From Mangifera indica (lineage: Eukaryota > Streptophyta > Magnoliopsida > Sapindales > Anacardiaceae), in the NCBI RefSeq assembly GCF_011075055.1, contig NW_025401134.1, positions 124,001 through 188,000 on the forward strand: a stretch of DNA of 64,000 nt. The letters run 5' to 3'. A program made the position numbers and the translations under genes. Positions 11,049 through 23,531 of this stretch are shown here, piece after piece; position 1 is the stretch's first letter; every line of letters starts with the position of its first letter. The notes beneath the pieces were generated by a model. The model made no database searches, was not told the DNA's origin, and saw nothing but the letters and a program-made list of their open reading frames with translations.

Positions 11049-13102
11049 GCAGGATCGAGCGAAGGCTGTTGAGATTCTTGTCAAGGACCTTAAGATTTTT
11101 GCATCTTTCAGTGAAGATCTTTTCAAGGAGATTATTCAGCTCCTCACTCTTGATAACTTTAGGTGACTACACCACCATTCTTTTTAATTGGTATGTTATG
11201 CTATGAAATTTTTCACTTGACCTTTTCTATTGGCAATTTGTTGTCAGGCAAAATGAGCAGCTTTCCAGTATGGAGACACAAAATCGGCTCGTAATATTAT
11301 GCTTGTAGAACTCAAAAAGCTAATTGAAGCAAACCCCCTGTTTCGTGACAAGCTTACATTCCCAGCCTTCAAAAGTTCACGACTGAGGACATTGATAAAC
11401 CAGAGGTTTTTCTTGAGTCTTTTGATAGCAGTTAATTTCTCATTTGTGCCATTGTCCTGCAGCGAGGTTTTTTGGTGAAAACAAAACCTAGAAAATGCAT
11501 TTTAAAATTATTTATGTTTATTGGCATGTTATATATTAGTTGAGTTATACTTTGGGTTTGCGTTTTTGATATATTTTACACTTGCAGATTATATACCTCC
11601 TCTTGATGAGAGTTATTTTCCAAAACTCGCTTCTTTTTAAAATCTTTTCAGTTTAAATTGGCAGCATCAATTTTGCAAGAATCCTCATCCGAATCCTGAT
11701 ATTAAGACACTCTTCACTGATCATTCTTGCAATCCTACAGCTAATGGAGCTCGTCCTCCTCCTACAAGCACCCCCGTTGTGGGACCAATTCGTAAAGCTG
11801 GTGCTTTTCCGCCTATTGGTGCTCATGGTGTGAGTAATTTGCATCTATCTGCCATATAAAACATTGGTTCATGCTCAAATAACAATTGTCATGTGTCTTA
11901 CGATGCAGCCATTTCAGACTGTTGTTTCCCCATCTCCTGGTGCTGTTGCTGGTTGGATGTCAAACAGTAGTCCTTCCTTAACGTAGCCCTGCTATCGCCC
12001 CCTGGTCTTATTCAGTCTTCTAGTGCTGGTAAGGATGTTTGTTATTGCGTAGTTTTTATTGCTTTTCCCCCTGGTTTAGGCTTAATATGTTTGGTTGAAT
12101 TATTATAATTTATTTATTTGTTTATTTTTATTTGGATTTTTGAAACATCAGGCCAACAGGTATGACTGGGATGGATTATCAATCAGCTGATTCAGAGAAT
12201 TTGATGAAGTGTATCCGCACTGGCCAGTCTGATGAAGTGTGGATGAGTTAGATAATCTTTTGTTTTTTAAAGCTTGATAGCTTCTATAAAATTCTAATGA
12301 CCTTTATATCAGTTGTTTGTTGCAATTCTCTTTGTTGATTCCCACTTTAATGATTGTTTGGTGTCTGTAGATGTCTTTTTCTGGTGTAGCACATACTCCT
12401 AATGTATATTCTCAAGATGACATCACTAAAGTTATTCTTTTAGATAAAAAAATAGAAAATAGAAAATAGCTATTTTTTTCTGGTGCAAACCCTAAATCAG
12501 GGATCTAATGTCATGAGCATGGATTTCCATCCACAACAACAAACTATTCTTTTAGGTAAAGAAATAGAAAATAGCTACTGTTGAATTTTTGGTCACTGAA
12601 AAATTTATATAACTTTTTCCACAGATTTTTTGTTATTGATTGAAATTTATGTTTTTTGGTCTGTAGTGGGGACAAATGTTGGTGACATTAGCCTTTGGGA
12701 GGTCGGATCCCTAGCAAGACTGGCACACAAGTCTTTCAAGGTTTGGGACATGTCAGTTGCTTCAATGCCATTGCAGGTATTCACCATCTTAACTTCCTAT
12801 GAGTACAATGCATAAAATCTTCCTCCTTTATCAATGTGATCTTGACAATCAATTTAATAATAGTGGGTAGTAACTGTTACTCATACGAATCCACCCTAGT
12901 ACTTATGAAAGTTGGATTTAGTATACTTGCTGGCTTGACTGCCGAACACTTTAATATTAATCATGACTGACAATTTAGGAAGATAAAAATGGACTAATTC
13001 TTGTCTCTGCATTAATTAACTTGTACTGCCAGATGCCTTTGTTGAATGATGCTCCAATATCAGTGAATAGGAGTGTTTGGGGGCCAGATAGACTTATGCT
13101 TG
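11049..13102 (+). pseudogene. TOPLESS-like corepressor, copy B, N-terminal and first WD40 part
   Basis: Exons in order are: 11049-11162 (AVEILVKDLKIFASFSEDLF), 11248-11403 (IMLVELKKLIEANPLFRDKL), 11652-11829 (WQHQFCKNPHPNPDIKTLF, proline-rich linker), 11909 to about 12028 (PGAVAGWMSN, then a stop after SSPSLT), about 12151-12239, 12371 to about 12430, about 12480-12555 (NQGSNVMSMDFHPQQQTILL, first WD40 strand), about 12667-12777 (VGTNVGDISLWEVGS) and 13032-13102 (PISVNRSVWGPDRLMLG). TOPLESS proteins are nuclear corepressors recruited by EAR motifs. The LisH exon is missing and there are stops and indels, so this copy is dead. It continues at 18626 after a retrotransposon. Confidence 0.9.
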
Positions 13103-13193
13103 GTATGTATATGCTTTCTTTGCTGGTGACTATGAATCATGTACTTAGTTCAGTGTACTTACATTTTCTCTTAATCAAATTGCGCTTTGTCTA

Positions 13194-13823
13194 TGTTAGG
13201 ACCCAAGTTTATGTAAGAAAGAAGGCTAAAACAGAAGCAAAGGGAAGAGAGGGAAGGGCAACAGGAAGCAAAGATTCTCGAGCTCGACACCAAGTTGAAG
13301 TAGATTCAGTTCAGGATTCACAACAGCTCAAGAAAAGGGCAATAACAGTATTAACGGTTCAACAGAATGAGGGGACCACGGGTACATTGAAGAATGACGT
13401 GGCAGCAGCTGAAGATAGGAGTGAATTGGAGGGAAAAGAGCATTATATTGAGCGGTAAAGGAAAGGAAAGGGGTTAAGCAGAAATTGAGGAACTACAGGG
13501 AATTTAGGGAGAGATCTAGCCTCTCTAATGCTGGAGTTGTATTGAGTGCTGAGGATAGGGTTGTATTCTGTATTAATGATTTGTATCAGTATTGTTGTTT
13601 TGGAATAGTAGAGACCAATAATGAATACAAGATTTCTTTTAATCATAATTCTTCTATATATCATTTATATTCTTGTACATTGAGTTAGTATTGCCATTTA
13701 CATTTTTGTTATTGTGCTTGGAAGATTGGTGATTAGTGGTGATTGTAGGTAGAGTATTGCAAGAGTTTGTTTGGAGGTGGCGCGTTGCTAGAGAAGTTAG
13801 CTGGGTTGGTTGGAATCTCACCA
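13194..13823 (+). repeat. 5' LTR of the gypsy element
   Basis: The LTR starts TGTTAGGACCC and ends ATCTCACCA, immediately before the primer binding site. It aligns along its length with 17995-18619. It carries a short open frame in its first half, which I consider chance. Confidence 0.93.
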
Positions 13824-13825
13824 AT

Positions 13826-13837
13826 TGGTATCAGAGC
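13826..13837 (+). other. primer binding site
   Basis: TGGTATCAGAGC lies two bases after the 5' LTR. This is the standard complement to the 3' end of plant initiator-methionine tRNA, used to prime minus-strand DNA synthesis. Confidence 0.9.
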
Positions 13838-13839
13838 AT

Positions 13840-14480
13840 GGCTCGGATGGAGTCAAGGGTGGAAGGCCTGAAGGGTGAGGTGAAGTCAATGAAAGGAGTG
13901 GAAAAATTAGGTAATGACGTGAAAAACATGAACACTTAGATGGACAAATTAGAATCGAATATGGAAACAATTAAGAATTTTTTGCAAAAATTGAGAGACG
14001 GTTGAAAAAGAGTTATTCGCCCTTTGGCAAACGGAACTGTTCAAGAATTTTAGAGTAGGTTTGAGCTGCTGTCAGCGGCAGTCAACGGATTGACAGAAGA
14101 CACCATGAAGACGATCTTTTTGAACGGGTTGTTTGATGAAATTAGGATGGAAGTCAAGATGTTCCATCCCAAGATGCTGCTGGAAGTGATTAACAGAGCC
14201 AGAAAAGTGGAGAAGAATCTGATAATCGATGACGATACATAACCTGACCTGGCTGGATCCATCATCCAGGAGCCCAATCAAGTCCAAACTGCCCAAGCAC
14301 TAGTGGCCCAGCAAACACGCCCATTCCTTCAGGCTGACGCAATCAGGCCAGGCCAGACCATAATCCTCAACAGGGTCCGACCCGTGGCTTAAATGAATTA
14401 AGGCCAATTGCTGTGCTTCAACCAAACACAACCGAAAGCTCCCAGATCACCAACCCGACCTTTAAACCCACCACCAGCAC
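13840..14480 (+). pseudogene. gag remnant of the gypsy element
   Basis: Short frames interrupted by stops include MARMESRVEGLKGEVKSM close behind the primer binding site, and further on TMKTIFLNGLFDEIRMEVK followed by MLLEVINRARKVEKN, a pattern typical of the end of plant gypsy gag proteins. Several stops and frameshifts separate these pieces, and no zinc knuckle is seen. Confidence 0.7.
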
Positions 14481-14554
14481 AGTAGTGTCGTCTTCAGTTC
14501 CGAGGAGAGAGGGCACTTTCCGACGAAGAGTATCGATCCAAGGTTGAGAGAGGC

Positions 14555-15067
14555 TTGTGTTTTCGCGGTGAAGAGAAGTTTTCGCTGGGTCACAGGTGTC
14601 GGTTTCGCCAATTAGGGGTAATGATTTGTAGTGAGGAAGAAATGGAGGAAACAGCGAGCGAAGAACTTCCGGTGGATAGCAGAGAGATAGAAATATGTCT
14701 AAATTCGAGCTCTGTCATGGGAATTGATTCACCGAAGACAATGAAGCTCATGGGGGAATTGATGGGGAAAAAAGTGTTGGTTTTAATTGATAGTGCGGCG
14801 ACCCACAATTTTTTGTCTGAGAAGATGGTGAAAGAATTAAGGATTCCGATTCAAGCTGCCAACTATTCCGTGGTACTGGGTGATGAGCGAAGGGTGCGAG
14901 GAATTGGCCGATGTGAAGAGGTTATTCTGCAGCTACAGGGGATAATGATTAAACATAATTTTTTGCCATTTAAATTGGGTGCTGTGGGTGCAATATTAGG
15001 TGTCGACTGGTTGAATAAGCTGGGGGAAGTGAAGACCAACTGGAAGACACACACAATGAAGCTCTAG
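14555..15067 (+). pseudogene. retroviral-type aspartic protease region
   Basis: An open stretch of 170 codons contains LIDSAATHNFLSEKM, then YSVVLGDERRVRG and GAILGVDWLNKLG. These are the features of gypsy aspartic proteases. The catalytic triplet, normally D-[ST]-G, reads D-S-A, which should weaken or abolish activity. The frame ends at a TAG in what is usually a continuous polyprotein. Confidence 0.8.
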
Positions 15068-17657
15068 TGGGAAGGGAAACGTGTAGCACTAAAGGGGAAT
15101 GCCGCTCTCTTTAAGCTGGAATCTTCTCTCAAAACTTTGTTTAAGTTGGTTTGTGACGGTGCCGACGGATTTTGGGTGGCCCTGGAGTCCCGAGACTTAC
15201 AACCGGATCAAGAGGACCATCCTTTACATCCCCAGGTTTCAGGATTATTGACTGAATTCGAAGTGTTGTTTTGGGAATGAGGAGACATGACCACGCTATT
15301 TGGCTTCGGGAAGGTGCTCAGCCACCCAATTTAAGACCGTACCAATTCCTTCAATACCAGAAAGGTGAGATTTAGAAAATTGTGCATGATATGCTCACTG
15401 CCGAGGTAGTTTGACCCAGTATTAGTCCATTTTCCAGCCCTATTATATTTTCGTTACAAAGAAGGATGGCGGGTGGCATTTTTGTGTTGATTCTTCTGCG
15501 CTTAATCTAGTAACAGTTCTGGATAAGTTTCCGATTCCCATAATTGATGAATTATTAGATGAGTTGAGTGGCACTGCAGTCTTTACAAAGTTAGACCTTA
15601 AATTCGGCTACCACCAAATCCTTATGAGGGAAGAGGATGTAGAAAAAACAGCATTCTAGACACAAGAGGGTCACTACGAGTTCTTGGTGATGCTGTTTGC
15701 GTTATCAAATGCTCCGGTGACATTTCATAGTTTGATAAATGACATTGTCCGCCCGTATTTACAAAAATTCGTTTTGGTTTTCTTCAAAGATATACTTATC
15801 TACAGTAGGATCATTTGCAGCATCTGAAGATTGTTCTGGGGATTTTAACAAATCAGCAGCTGGTTCTAAATAAGAATAAGTGTTCATTCAGCAGAGATCA
15901 TATTGAGTATCTTGGACATATTATTTCCAGCAGTGGGGTGGTGGCAGATTCGAAGAAGATAGCAGACATGGCATGTTGGCCAGTACAGCGCAATATACAT
16001 GATCTCAGAGGATTTTTGGGGTTGACAGGCTACTATCGTGGATTTGTTAAGGGGTATGGCAAGATCGCTGAACCACTAACTAAACTCTTGAAGAAAAATG
16101 CTTTCCAATGGTCTGATGAAGCACAGCAAACCTTTCAGAACCTGAAACAAGCTATGATCACAGGGCCAGTGTTGGCCATTCCATATTTTTCAAAACAATT
16201 TATAGTAGAGACTGATGCTTTCGGTAAGGGGCTAGGCACATTTTGGTGCAGGAGGGTCAACTGATAGCTTACCTAAGCAAAGCTCTTTCTCTTTGAAATC
16301 AGGGGAAGTCGGTTTATGAACGTGAACTCATGGCTGTCGTGCTTGCTCTGCAGAATTGGAGACATTATCTCCTGGGCTGACATTTTCAGGTTCACACAGA
16401 CCAATGCAGTTTACGATTTCTCACAGAACAGAAGATCGTCGGTCATGACCAACAGTGTTGTCTTGTCAAGATGCTTGGATTCGATTTTGACATAGTTTAC
16501 AAGCCTGGCTGTGAGAATAAAACCCTGCTATGCTGTCCCGAAATCCCTCTTTTACTAACACATCGCAGGCCATGTCTACAGGTCAAAATCAAGGGGTTGA
16601 TTGTATTCTGCAAGAGGTTGGTAAAGATGACAGATTGCAGCAACTTATTCAGGATATTATCAGCAATCCAAATTCGCATACTGGCTATTCACTCAGAGGA
16701 GGTCTTCCGTTATATCAGGGACAGTTGGTATTCCAGGTTTATTCCCCAATTGCTCACAGAATTCCATTCTTCTCCCTATGGTGGCCATTCTGGCTACTTT
16801 TGTACCTTCAAACACCTTGCTTCCGTGCTTTACTGGGAAGGAATGATACTGGATGTGCAGAGGTTTGCAGCTGAATGTGGAGTTTGCCAGAGGATGAAGT
16901 ATCAGGCCTTCTTCAGCCTCTGCCAATACCGAACAAAATACGGGAAGAGGTGTCTATGGATTTCATCTTGGGATTGCCTACAGTTAAGTGGCAGAATGTT
17001 AGTTTGGTCGTGGTGGACAGATTGTTGAAGTATGCTCATTTCGTTGCTATTAGGCATCCATTTACAGCTCGTGATGTTGCAGCTGTCTTCATTAAGGAGA
17101 TCGTTCATCTCCTTGGTTTTCCCTTTTCGATAGTTTCCGATCGTGACCGCCTTTTAATGAGTCATTCTTGGCAAGAATTATTCCGGATATCAGGGACTCA
17201 GTTGAAGTTTAGTTCGGCCTATCATCTGTAAATGGATGGCCAAACGAAGGTCGTCAATCAATGTTTAGAGCAATATTTTTGCTGTTTTTGTGCACGGCAG
17301 CCTCAAAGTTGGCCTAAATAGTTATCTTTGGTTGAATTCTGGTATAATTCTTCCTTTCATTCCTCTGCTGGCATGTCACCATTTAAACCAGTTTATGACC
17401 GTGAACCTGCTCCTCTAGGACTGTGGGCAGATGACCAATCCAATGTTCAGGATGTGAATGCATTAATGCAACCGAGGAACTTTATTTTGGATGAATTGAA
17501 ATCCAATTTACATGGGGCTCAGGAGGTGATGAAACAAACAGCAGATAAAAAATGCAGATATGTGGAATTTCAGGTTGGTGATCGTGTATATCTGAAACCC
17601 CAGCCATACCACTTTCAGTCGTTAGCATCATGTCCAAACGAAAAACTCAGTCCTTGA
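15068..17657 (+). pseudogene. reverse transcriptase, RNase H and integrase remnants
   Basis: The RT half 15250-15830 is in several frames. Its active-site block reads FFKDILIYS, with K where gypsy RTs have D. 15815-16264 holds the RT thumb (IEYLGHIISSSGVVAD) and the RNase H start. RNase H remnants run to about 16560. The integrase has its zinc-binding region (GGHSG, CGVCQ) near 16770-16900 and a core with MDFILGLP, SIVSDRDR and, after an in-frame stop, DGQTKVVNQCLE (about 16950-17270). At least five breaks separate the parts. None of it can encode a working polyprotein. Confidence 0.85.
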
Positions 17658-17678
17658 TTTTACAGATCATTTGAGATC

Positions 17679-18017
17679 GTGGATCGAGTGGGGCAAGTCG
17701 CTTACAAATTAAGGCTGCCAGAATCTGCTAAGATACATACTGTTTTCTGTGTTTCACAGTTGAAGAAGCAATTTGGGTCTGATTCTGAGTCTCAGCAGAT
17801 ACCAGAGGATCTCCAGGAAGATTTAGAGTTGGTGGTCCAGCCTGAAGATGTCTTGGATTATAGATATTCCAGCCAGAGTGAATTGGAATTGTTAGTTAAG
17901 TGGAGAGGTCTTCCTTCTTGTGATAATACCTGGGAATCCTATGACAACATGGTTCATCTTTTTCCAACCTTGCTCCTTTCAATGGGCCGGGCTATGTTAG
18001 GACCCGAGTTTACGTAA
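17679..18017 (+). pseudogene. chromodomain at the end of the gypsy pol frame
   Basis: An open stretch of 112 codons has VFCVSQLKKQFG and then VLDYRYSSQSELELLVKWRG with NTWES, the chromodomain fold signature. Chromodomains on gypsy integrases steer insertion toward marked chromatin. The frame runs seven codons into the 3' LTR before its stop. Confidence 0.8.
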
Positions 18018-18619
18018 GTAAGAAGGCTAAAACCGAAGCAAAGGGAAGAGAGGGAAGGGCAACAGGTGGCAGAGATTCTGGAGCTCGACGCCAGTTCGAA
18101 GCAGATTCAGTTCAGGATTCACAACAGCTCAAGAAAAGGGCGATAACAGAATTAACGGTTCAACAGAATAAGGGGACCACGGGTAAATTGAAGAATGACA
18201 TGGCAGCAGCTGAAGATAGAAGTGAATTAGAGGGAAAAGAGCATTATATGGAGCAGGAAAGGAAAGGAAAGGGGTTAAGCAGAAATTGAGGAAGTACAGG
18301 GAATTTAGGGAGAGATCCAGCCTCTCTAATGCTGGAGTTGTATGAGTGCTGAGGGAAGGTTTGTATTCGGTATTGATAATTTGTATCAGCATTATTATTG
18401 TGGAATGGTAGAGACCAATAATGAATTCAAGATTTCCTTCAATCATAATTCTTCCATATATCATTTCTATTTTTGTACATTTAGTATTGCCATTTACATT
18501 CTTGTTATTGCGCTTGGAAGATTGGTGATTAGTGGTGATTGTAGGAAGGGTACTGCAGTAGTGTGTCTGGAGGTGATGCGTTGCTGGAGAAGTTAGCTGG
18601 GTTGACTGGAATCTCACCA
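17995..18619 (+). repeat. 3' LTR of the gypsy element
   Basis: It starts TGTTAGGACCC and ends ATCTCACCA, followed by the target duplication GTCTA. The usual purine tract directly before the LTR is poor: the sequence reads AATGGGCCGGGCTA. Confidence 0.93.
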
Positions 18620-18625
18620 GTCTAG

Positions 18626-21600
18626 GCGTTGCATTTTCAAAACATATTGTTCAGATATATACTTGCAATCCAACCGGAGAACTAAGACAGCACTTAGAAG
18701 TAAATTCTGTATATTGAATATCAGTTCTTCCTTAATAATGGCTACATACGGTTTCAAAACATATTGTTTTAGATTGATGCCCATGTTGGTGGAGCATTTG
18801 TTCATCCCAATAAGCAACTTTGTATAGTTACATGTGGAGATGATAAAACTATTAAGGTATCATCTTGAAAGGACTTGAACTGTGTTAGAGACCTGAAGAG
18901 TACGTGGACTGCACAAGCTGACTTCTGCCTTCGTGAAGTGTGCGACCCCAAAGTTCCTAGGAGAACCGAAGCTCTCCTGTGGCTGCTGTTTGTTTCTTTG
19001 TTTAATGTAACAGTAAAAGAATGCGGAGAACAGAATAAGAATTGGTATTTTAGTTGTAATGATTTGTGTTAATAAACGAGGACAAATCAGCTTGCATTTC
19101 CACTGCCACTACAGTCAAAATCAACCAAGACACACTCTCAAATTAAAGACTAACAGTTTCCTCATAAAAGCAACATAACCAAGACTCCCAAAACGATTAC
19201 AATGATTCAAGAAAAATACAGGAAAGATCAGTACTTCTCCAGCTTTCGAGAGGCTGGAACTCTCCCCAATTCCCTTCTACTTCCTTCAAAATGAATTCCC
19301 CCTTCCTTCCATCTCCAGGTCCCTATTTCTTAATTCCTGCCTTTGCCGCTCAGCTCCCAATATCTTCATAATTTTCTGCTTTTCCAGCATGTCCCTAAGC
19401 TTTTGCTGCATGTCTGCTGGCTTTGCCGCTTCTGGAGTGCTGCCATCTGCTTTAGAATTACAGCCCTCTGCCACCATAACTTGCTTTCCAGTGTCTTCCT
19501 CTGCTCGTGCCTTAAACCTTGCTTTCCTTCCTCCTTTCTTCTTCTTCACCTATACTGGGGCTCTAACAAACTGCTTCTCTAGGGAAAACATAACTGATAT
19601 ATCCTCGATGCAATGTTCATCCTATTAATGAGTTTGGCTTGTTGGGATGCTTTGTATCTTCTGTGACAGGTATGAGATGCAGTAGCTGGACGCAGGCAGT
19701 ATACATTTGAAGGCCATGAAGCTCCTGTGTATTCAGTCTGCCCTCACCACAAAGAAAATATTCAGGTTAATCTTTTTTAACTCACCTATGATGTATTGGT
19801 GATCTGTATCATTACCTTTTTTTATATGGTAACTCACTGATAGAAATAAGATGGCTACCATCACTTTGAATCTCATATTATCCATCTTCCCATCTTGAAA
19901 TATGCAGTTTATATTTTCTACTGCCATTGATGGAAAGATCCTTGGCACTTGTCTGCTTTTGATGTGCCATTATTTTTAACTATTCTTACAACTTCTAAAT
20001 AGAGTAATACTTCTATATGTTATCTCGCAGGTTATTCTCATGTGGAACAAGTGAAGAATGCGAATCTCATTTAGTTGAGTGGAATGAGAGTGAAGGAGCT
20101 ATCAAAAAGACATTTTCTGGTTTCAGAAAGTGTTCTCTAAGAGTCGTCCAGTTTGATACAACACGGAATCGATTCTTGGCGGCTGGTGACGAATTTCAAA
20201 TTAAATTCTGGGATATAAACAATACAAATATGCTGACATCTGTTGATGCAGATGGCGGATTGCTGGTTTGTAGTTTTACTATTTACTTGTGCACCAATGG
20301 TATTTAGCAGTAGATATGCAGCAGTTGTTCATTCAATTCTTTGCAGGCTAATCCTAGACTGAGATTCGGTAAGGAAGGATCTCTGCTTGCAGTTACAACG
20401 AGTTACAATGGTATCAAAATATTAGCCAACAGTGATGGATTTCGATTAATAAGAATGTTAGAAAGCAGCGCTATTGACAAAAGTAGGGTCCCATCTGAAT
20501 CCATTCTTGCATGTTTGTTGATCATCCTCTCATGTCATTGTTTGAGCTTGTTTTAAAAAAGTAATTTTTAAAGAAAGAACACGTGGGAAGATAAAATTAT
20601 AAACATCAGCTCTTTAGGGACTGGCATTATCACCCTTGAACTAGAATTAGGTCTATTTGATATTTCATATACGATTAACAATACTTGATTGAGATAATTC
20701 TTTTGCACTATTTATAGATTTCATATAACTAAATGAGATAGCTTATTGTGTCTCAAGTCATGACAATGTTAATGCCCCTATTCCGGCAGCTACCTTTTTG
20801 GCATTCCATCTCCAAGATAATAATATCATTGCCACTGGGATGGAGGATTCTACTATTCAAATATACAATGTCAGAGTTGATGAGGTGAAGTTTCTCCTTT
20901 GAATTGTCGTATTCTTTACTTAATTTTTGAAGCTAGTTTTGTGTGTAACTGGTCACAGGACATCTTCAATTGGAGTTTGCTCCATTTATTGCTAGTTTTA
21001 ATCTATATTTGATTACAATGTAATTTTTAGAACGATAATATATATATTATTTTGGTTTGGTTGACTCGTTACACATACCATACAATCTGATGTATGCTTG
21101 TTGGGTTAGTTTATTAGTGGGGAACTCTTAATGTTACTATTTTATTTTAGGAATTGGTAGTTAGTATAATTCCATAAGAACTATTGAAATCATTTTTCTA
21201 CTACTATTATTATTATTATTATTATTGTAGGGAAATGTACTATCTTCCCAAAAAAACATATATGCAACAAAAATACAAAAAGGCATACATGAGTCCACTA
21301 TTATATAAAAAAACCTTGCTAAAAAACTGTCAAAGCTCAAGTATTACTATCTAAATAATCTAGTCAATAGTTTTATTGAATATTTAAAGCTCATTGCATG
21401 ATATATAATGTGAAAGTATAATTTATGCTGAATGTGGCTGGCAAGTCAAAACCAAACTCAAGGGTCACCAAAATCGAATCACAAGGTTTGCATTTTCCCA
21501 AACTTTAAATGCATTGATGTCTTCAAGGGTTGATGTACAAGCTAGAGTCAAATTAATATAAAATTCAATATTTTAGTGTTTATTGCTATTAGTTATTCTT

Positions 21601-23531
21601 TTGTTTATTTGGGGTGCTTTAAGTTTTTCTCGAGAGTAAGAAAACTAGCACAGTCAAATCATTAAAGGCTTGCTCTATTGACTATTTGCTTATTTGGGGA
21701 GCAACATATTTTCCTTAGTACCTTGTTAGATAGCATGAGAGCTGCAATTTGAGATTGATCATAACCCATTGAGGGTAATCAATGGCTGCATACAACAAGC
21801 ATTTTCTTTGGAAAATTTTCTAATATAGTTGAATTACCATATAAATATACTCTGCTTGTATGTTTCTAAGTCAGCGATAGGTGTCGAACAGTGCCCAAAT
21901 ATAAGCTTTCGTTGTCCAAATAGGTGAAGTCGAATGGTCAAATTGTTTTGAGGGAATATCTAATGCAAAGTGCAATGAAAATGTTCTTTTTGAGCTTTAC
22001 ATAAGTCCGGATATCTTGGTTAGTGTCATCGATTAAATACCAGTAAACTTACCTATCAGCAGGAGTTTTTGATGTGGCTTCTAGATCATGATGTGTTATT
22101 TAACTTGGGATTGTGCCAAGTGAGCCAAGTGTCTTGAGTTCAAATTTCTTAGCTGTAATGTTAAATCAAAATAAGTCTTAAGGGAGGAAAAATGTAAGTT
22201 ATATAAGGTTTACAAATGAAATCAAGAGAGGAAAATATTCTACCACCTGCAAAGCTAATCACTTAATACACTAAAAAGAATAGTCAATCATGCAAATGAA
22301 GAAAGACTTTAATTTTCTACAAGTTTCAACAGTGGCTTTCTGCAGTTGCTTCTAAATGCTATTGAATTTCAATTTAGGTCCCAAAAATTATGTTGAAGCT
22401 TTCTCTTTAATGCTATCTCTGGGTTTTTGATGTCCATAACATAGTAAGTTATTTATTTAGACTCAATTATTTTGATACAGCTATGTATGTGGAGCATCGA
22501 TAGACGGGAGAAGCTGAAACCAAGTTCATACAAGCACCAGCTGGCCATTAATCCCCTCTTGTCAGAGAAACTAAAGTCCAGTTTCATAACGATCAAAAAC
22601 ATCTATTGGTGTTTCATGATAGCCAAATTTCCATTTATGACAGCAAGCTCGAATGTTCACACTCTGTAAGTTTTGCTTCCATCTCATCTTGTCTTAGTGT
22701 GTCATCAGTTCACTCTCTCTTTAAGTAAACTAACCATATGATAATTTATATGACCATGATCTCAATTCAATTAAATTATGTGGAAACATAGCATCATGAT
22801 AATATAAGTTAATGAGACCCAAATCACATATTCTTGTTTGCTTAAAAGAGTAAGTTATGTAGCTTATTATCATCACTGTACTAATTCCACCTTGACCAGC
22901 TAGTGTAAAGGCGTCCAGAATGCATTTTTATTGATGGTATGCTAGAAGCCTTGTGCATGGCTTATCACACTTTGTTGGAAGTTTTATTGCTAGTGCTGCA
23001 ACAAGTCTGGCAAATGTTACTATGCGCTTATGCTATGTATTTATAACTTGTAGTGGTCTCCAAAAGATACACTCCCCGCTCCCATTTCAAGTGCAATATA
23101 TTCATGTGATGGTTTCCGGTGCTGTTGCAGTTTTTGATGTGGACAATTTAAGGCTCTGATGTAGAATAGCAGCTTCTGCCTACATACCTTCCTTCACTGG
23201 GTAAGTATATAAAAACCACTTCAAAGGTTTCAAAAATTTTTCATTAACTTCCTTGTATCAAAATCTCAAAGCAGTAGGAAGCCATCCGTCACTGACAATA
23301 TATTTTCTGCAGCAGCAGCACTACCACCTATCCTTTTGTTATAGTGGCTCATCCATCTGAGCCTAATCAAACCGCTCGTGGCATGAGTGATGGAGCAGTG
23401 CATGTAGTCGTGCCTTCTGATACCAAGTTGAACTGGGGTGGTACACCCTCCCAAGACAGTGGATCCCTCTCCTCTAATTCGTCAAATCCTTCTTTGGCTG
23501 GTCAACCATCAGAGCTCCCTCCCAGGTAACT
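18626..23531 (+). pseudogene. TOPLESS-like corepressor, copy B, second half to the stop codon
   Basis: The TOPLESS reading resumes after the retrotransposon. 18626 to about 18700 encodes GVAFSKHIVQIYTCNPTGEL, 18772-18856 PNKQLCIVTCGDDKTIK, and 19670-19767 AGRRQYTFEGHEAPVYSV (the W codon before it is TGA). 20031-20266 encodes LFSCGTSEECESHLVEWNES and 20347-20511 IKILANSDGFRLIRMLESSA. A region near 20740-20885 holds ATGMEDSTIQIYNVRVDE with a frameshift, 21448-21546 KLKGHQNRITRFAFSQ, 22481-22664 LCMWSID with frameshifts, and 23055-23200 the DNLRL region. The last exon is 23311-23531, ending GQPSELPPR-stop. These are the WD40 blades of the two C-terminal propellers. The many lesions make it a pseudogene. 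Confidence 0.9.
18857..19669 (-). other. TOPLESS intron holding a foreign minus-strand open frame
   Basis: The intron between GDDKTIK and the next WD40 exon is about 810 bp. On the minus strand 19549-19286 encodes 87 residues that are very charged: KKKKGGRKARFKARAEEDTG, later MQQKLRDMLEKQKIMKILGA and RQRQELRNRDLEMEGRG, a probable coiled coil. I do not recognise the family. No target duplication was found, so insertion is inferred. A weakly similar Lys/Glu-rich minus-strand stretch lies inside the MULE at about 37630-37770. Confidence 0.3.

Larger units (their letters stand above)
13189..18624 (+). mobile_element. Ty3/gypsy chromodomain LTR retrotransposon, decayed
   Basis: The element itself spans 13194-18619 (5426 bp) and sits in a TOPLESS intron. 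It is flanked by the 5-bp target duplication GTCTA (13189-13193 and 18620-18624). LTRs are 630 and 625 bp, start TGTTAGG and end CACCA, and differ at roughly 8% of positions in the first 275 bp, so the insertion is old. The order is LTR, primer binding site, gag, protease, RT, RNase H, integrase, chromodomain, LTR, as in chromoviruses. The small size and medium LTRs would suit a Reina-like clade, but I cannot confirm this. All open frames are broken. Confidence 0.93.

Noticed and set aside
13021..13458. 145-codon plus-strand frame across the TOPLESS exon and the gypsy LTR
   Set aside because: It reads through a splice donor, an intron and the LTR border; the exon ends at 13102.
18129..18617. 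162-codon minus-strand frame in the 3' LTR
   Set aside because: It lies wholly inside an LTR, has low-complexity Ser/Thr/Asn composition and is broken in the other LTR.
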